A stretch of 23,256 nucleotides of DNA, taken from positions 1 to 23,256 of the forward strand of contig JANMLW010000061.1 of the NCBI GenBank assembly GCA_031372765.1, given 5' to 3'. The notes under the pieces are model-generated. The model worked only from the letters and a program-made list of their open reading frames with translations. It did no database searches and was not told the origin of the DNA. The stretch is from JADCCX01 sp031372765. Lineage in GTDB: Bacteria; Pseudomonadota; Alphaproteobacteria; Rhizobiales; Beijerinckiaceae. Made by a program: the position numbers and the translations under genes. Shown here one piece after another: positions 23,198-23,256 of the stretch (its first letter is position 1; each line of letters starts with the position of its first letter).

Positions 23198-23256
23198 ATG
23201 TCGATGCGGATGCTATCGGGCCTATTGAAGCGGTTTGTCGAAAAAGGCAGCTTGAA
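23198..23256 (+). CDS. 5' end of a probable cyclopropane-fatty-acyl-phospholipid synthase (runs off the window)
   Basis: The last 59 nt open a frame reading MSMRMLSGLLKRFVEKGSL. The hydrophobic-basic LLKRFVEKGSL pattern resembles the start of CFA synthases (LL-RFV--G-LTVID...). GGAG at 23185-23188 lies 9 nt before ATG 23198; an in-frame ATG at 23183 is an alternative start. CFA synthase would use SAM to cyclopropanate membrane lipids. Only 19 codons are visible, so the identification is tentative. Confidence 0.4.
   Translation, partial: MSMRMLSGLLKRFVEKGSL

Noticed and set aside
1..23256. CRISPR arrays, insertion sequences, tRNA-flanked integration sites or defence genes
   Set aside because: I saw no regularly spaced repeats, transposase or integrase motifs, tRNA genes or defence-system domains in the window.

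Overview
The window looks like a chromosomal segment from an alphaproteobacterium of the order Hyphomicrobiales (Rhizobiales), most like the Brucella/Ochrobactrum/Phyllobacterium group. This rests on protein resemblance (clpS-clpA, phasin, ChrR-type cupin, rhizobial HspQ, BMP-family importer) and on moderately GC-rich coding sequence; the genus is inferred. I found no tRNA, rRNA, CRISPR array, insertion sequence or phage gene. Most of the window is ordinary core and metabolic sequence.

Left end (1-508): a gene graveyard. A frameshifted C-terminal piece of an MmyB-type regulator on the minus strand abuts the last ~20 codons of a dihydroorotase/hydantoinase-like gene on the plus strand. This looks like a deletion scar.

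509-8866: a GlxA/FtrA-type regulator (minus) is divergent from a rhodanese and a cytoplasmic molybdopterin/4Fe-4S oxidoreductase. A complete BMP-family (nucleoside-type) ABC importer follows on the same strand, in the order ATPase, permease, permease, binding protein, and ends in a strong terminator. A palindrome in the divergent promoter is a candidate operator.

8867-15551: a small unknown gene and a SPOR-tailed D-Ala-D-Ala carboxypeptidase (minus), then a phasin with a sigma70-like promoter rich in TGCA words. Next come clpS-clpA (N-degron adaptor and AAA+ unfoldase), a coupled 69-aa membrane protein, a DUF3833-type lipoprotein and, on the minus strand, a 44-aa lipoprotein.

15677-18653: an RsmB-family RNA cytosine methyltransferase, an exported M15/DUF882-type peptidase-like protein and a convergent AlaX-type alanyl-tRNA editing protein.

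18693-23256: a ChrR-type cupin anti-sigma-like protein with no adjacent sigma gene and without the N-terminal zinc cysteines. It is preceded by a sequence resembling an ECF11 (singlet-oxygen RpoE) promoter. It is followed by a short-chain dehydrogenase, a UbiH-type flavin monooxygenase, an AEC transporter (minus), hspQ with an unusual C-terminal extension, and the first codons of a probable cyclopropane-fatty-acid synthase. ChrR, an SDR and CFA synthase are familiar members of the alphaproteobacterial singlet-oxygen response, so this end may be a rearranged version of that regulon.

The best leads for something undescribed are the FtrA-rhodanese-molybdoenzyme module beside a nucleoside-type importer, and the orphan degenerate ChrR. 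Neither is proven novel from sequence alone.
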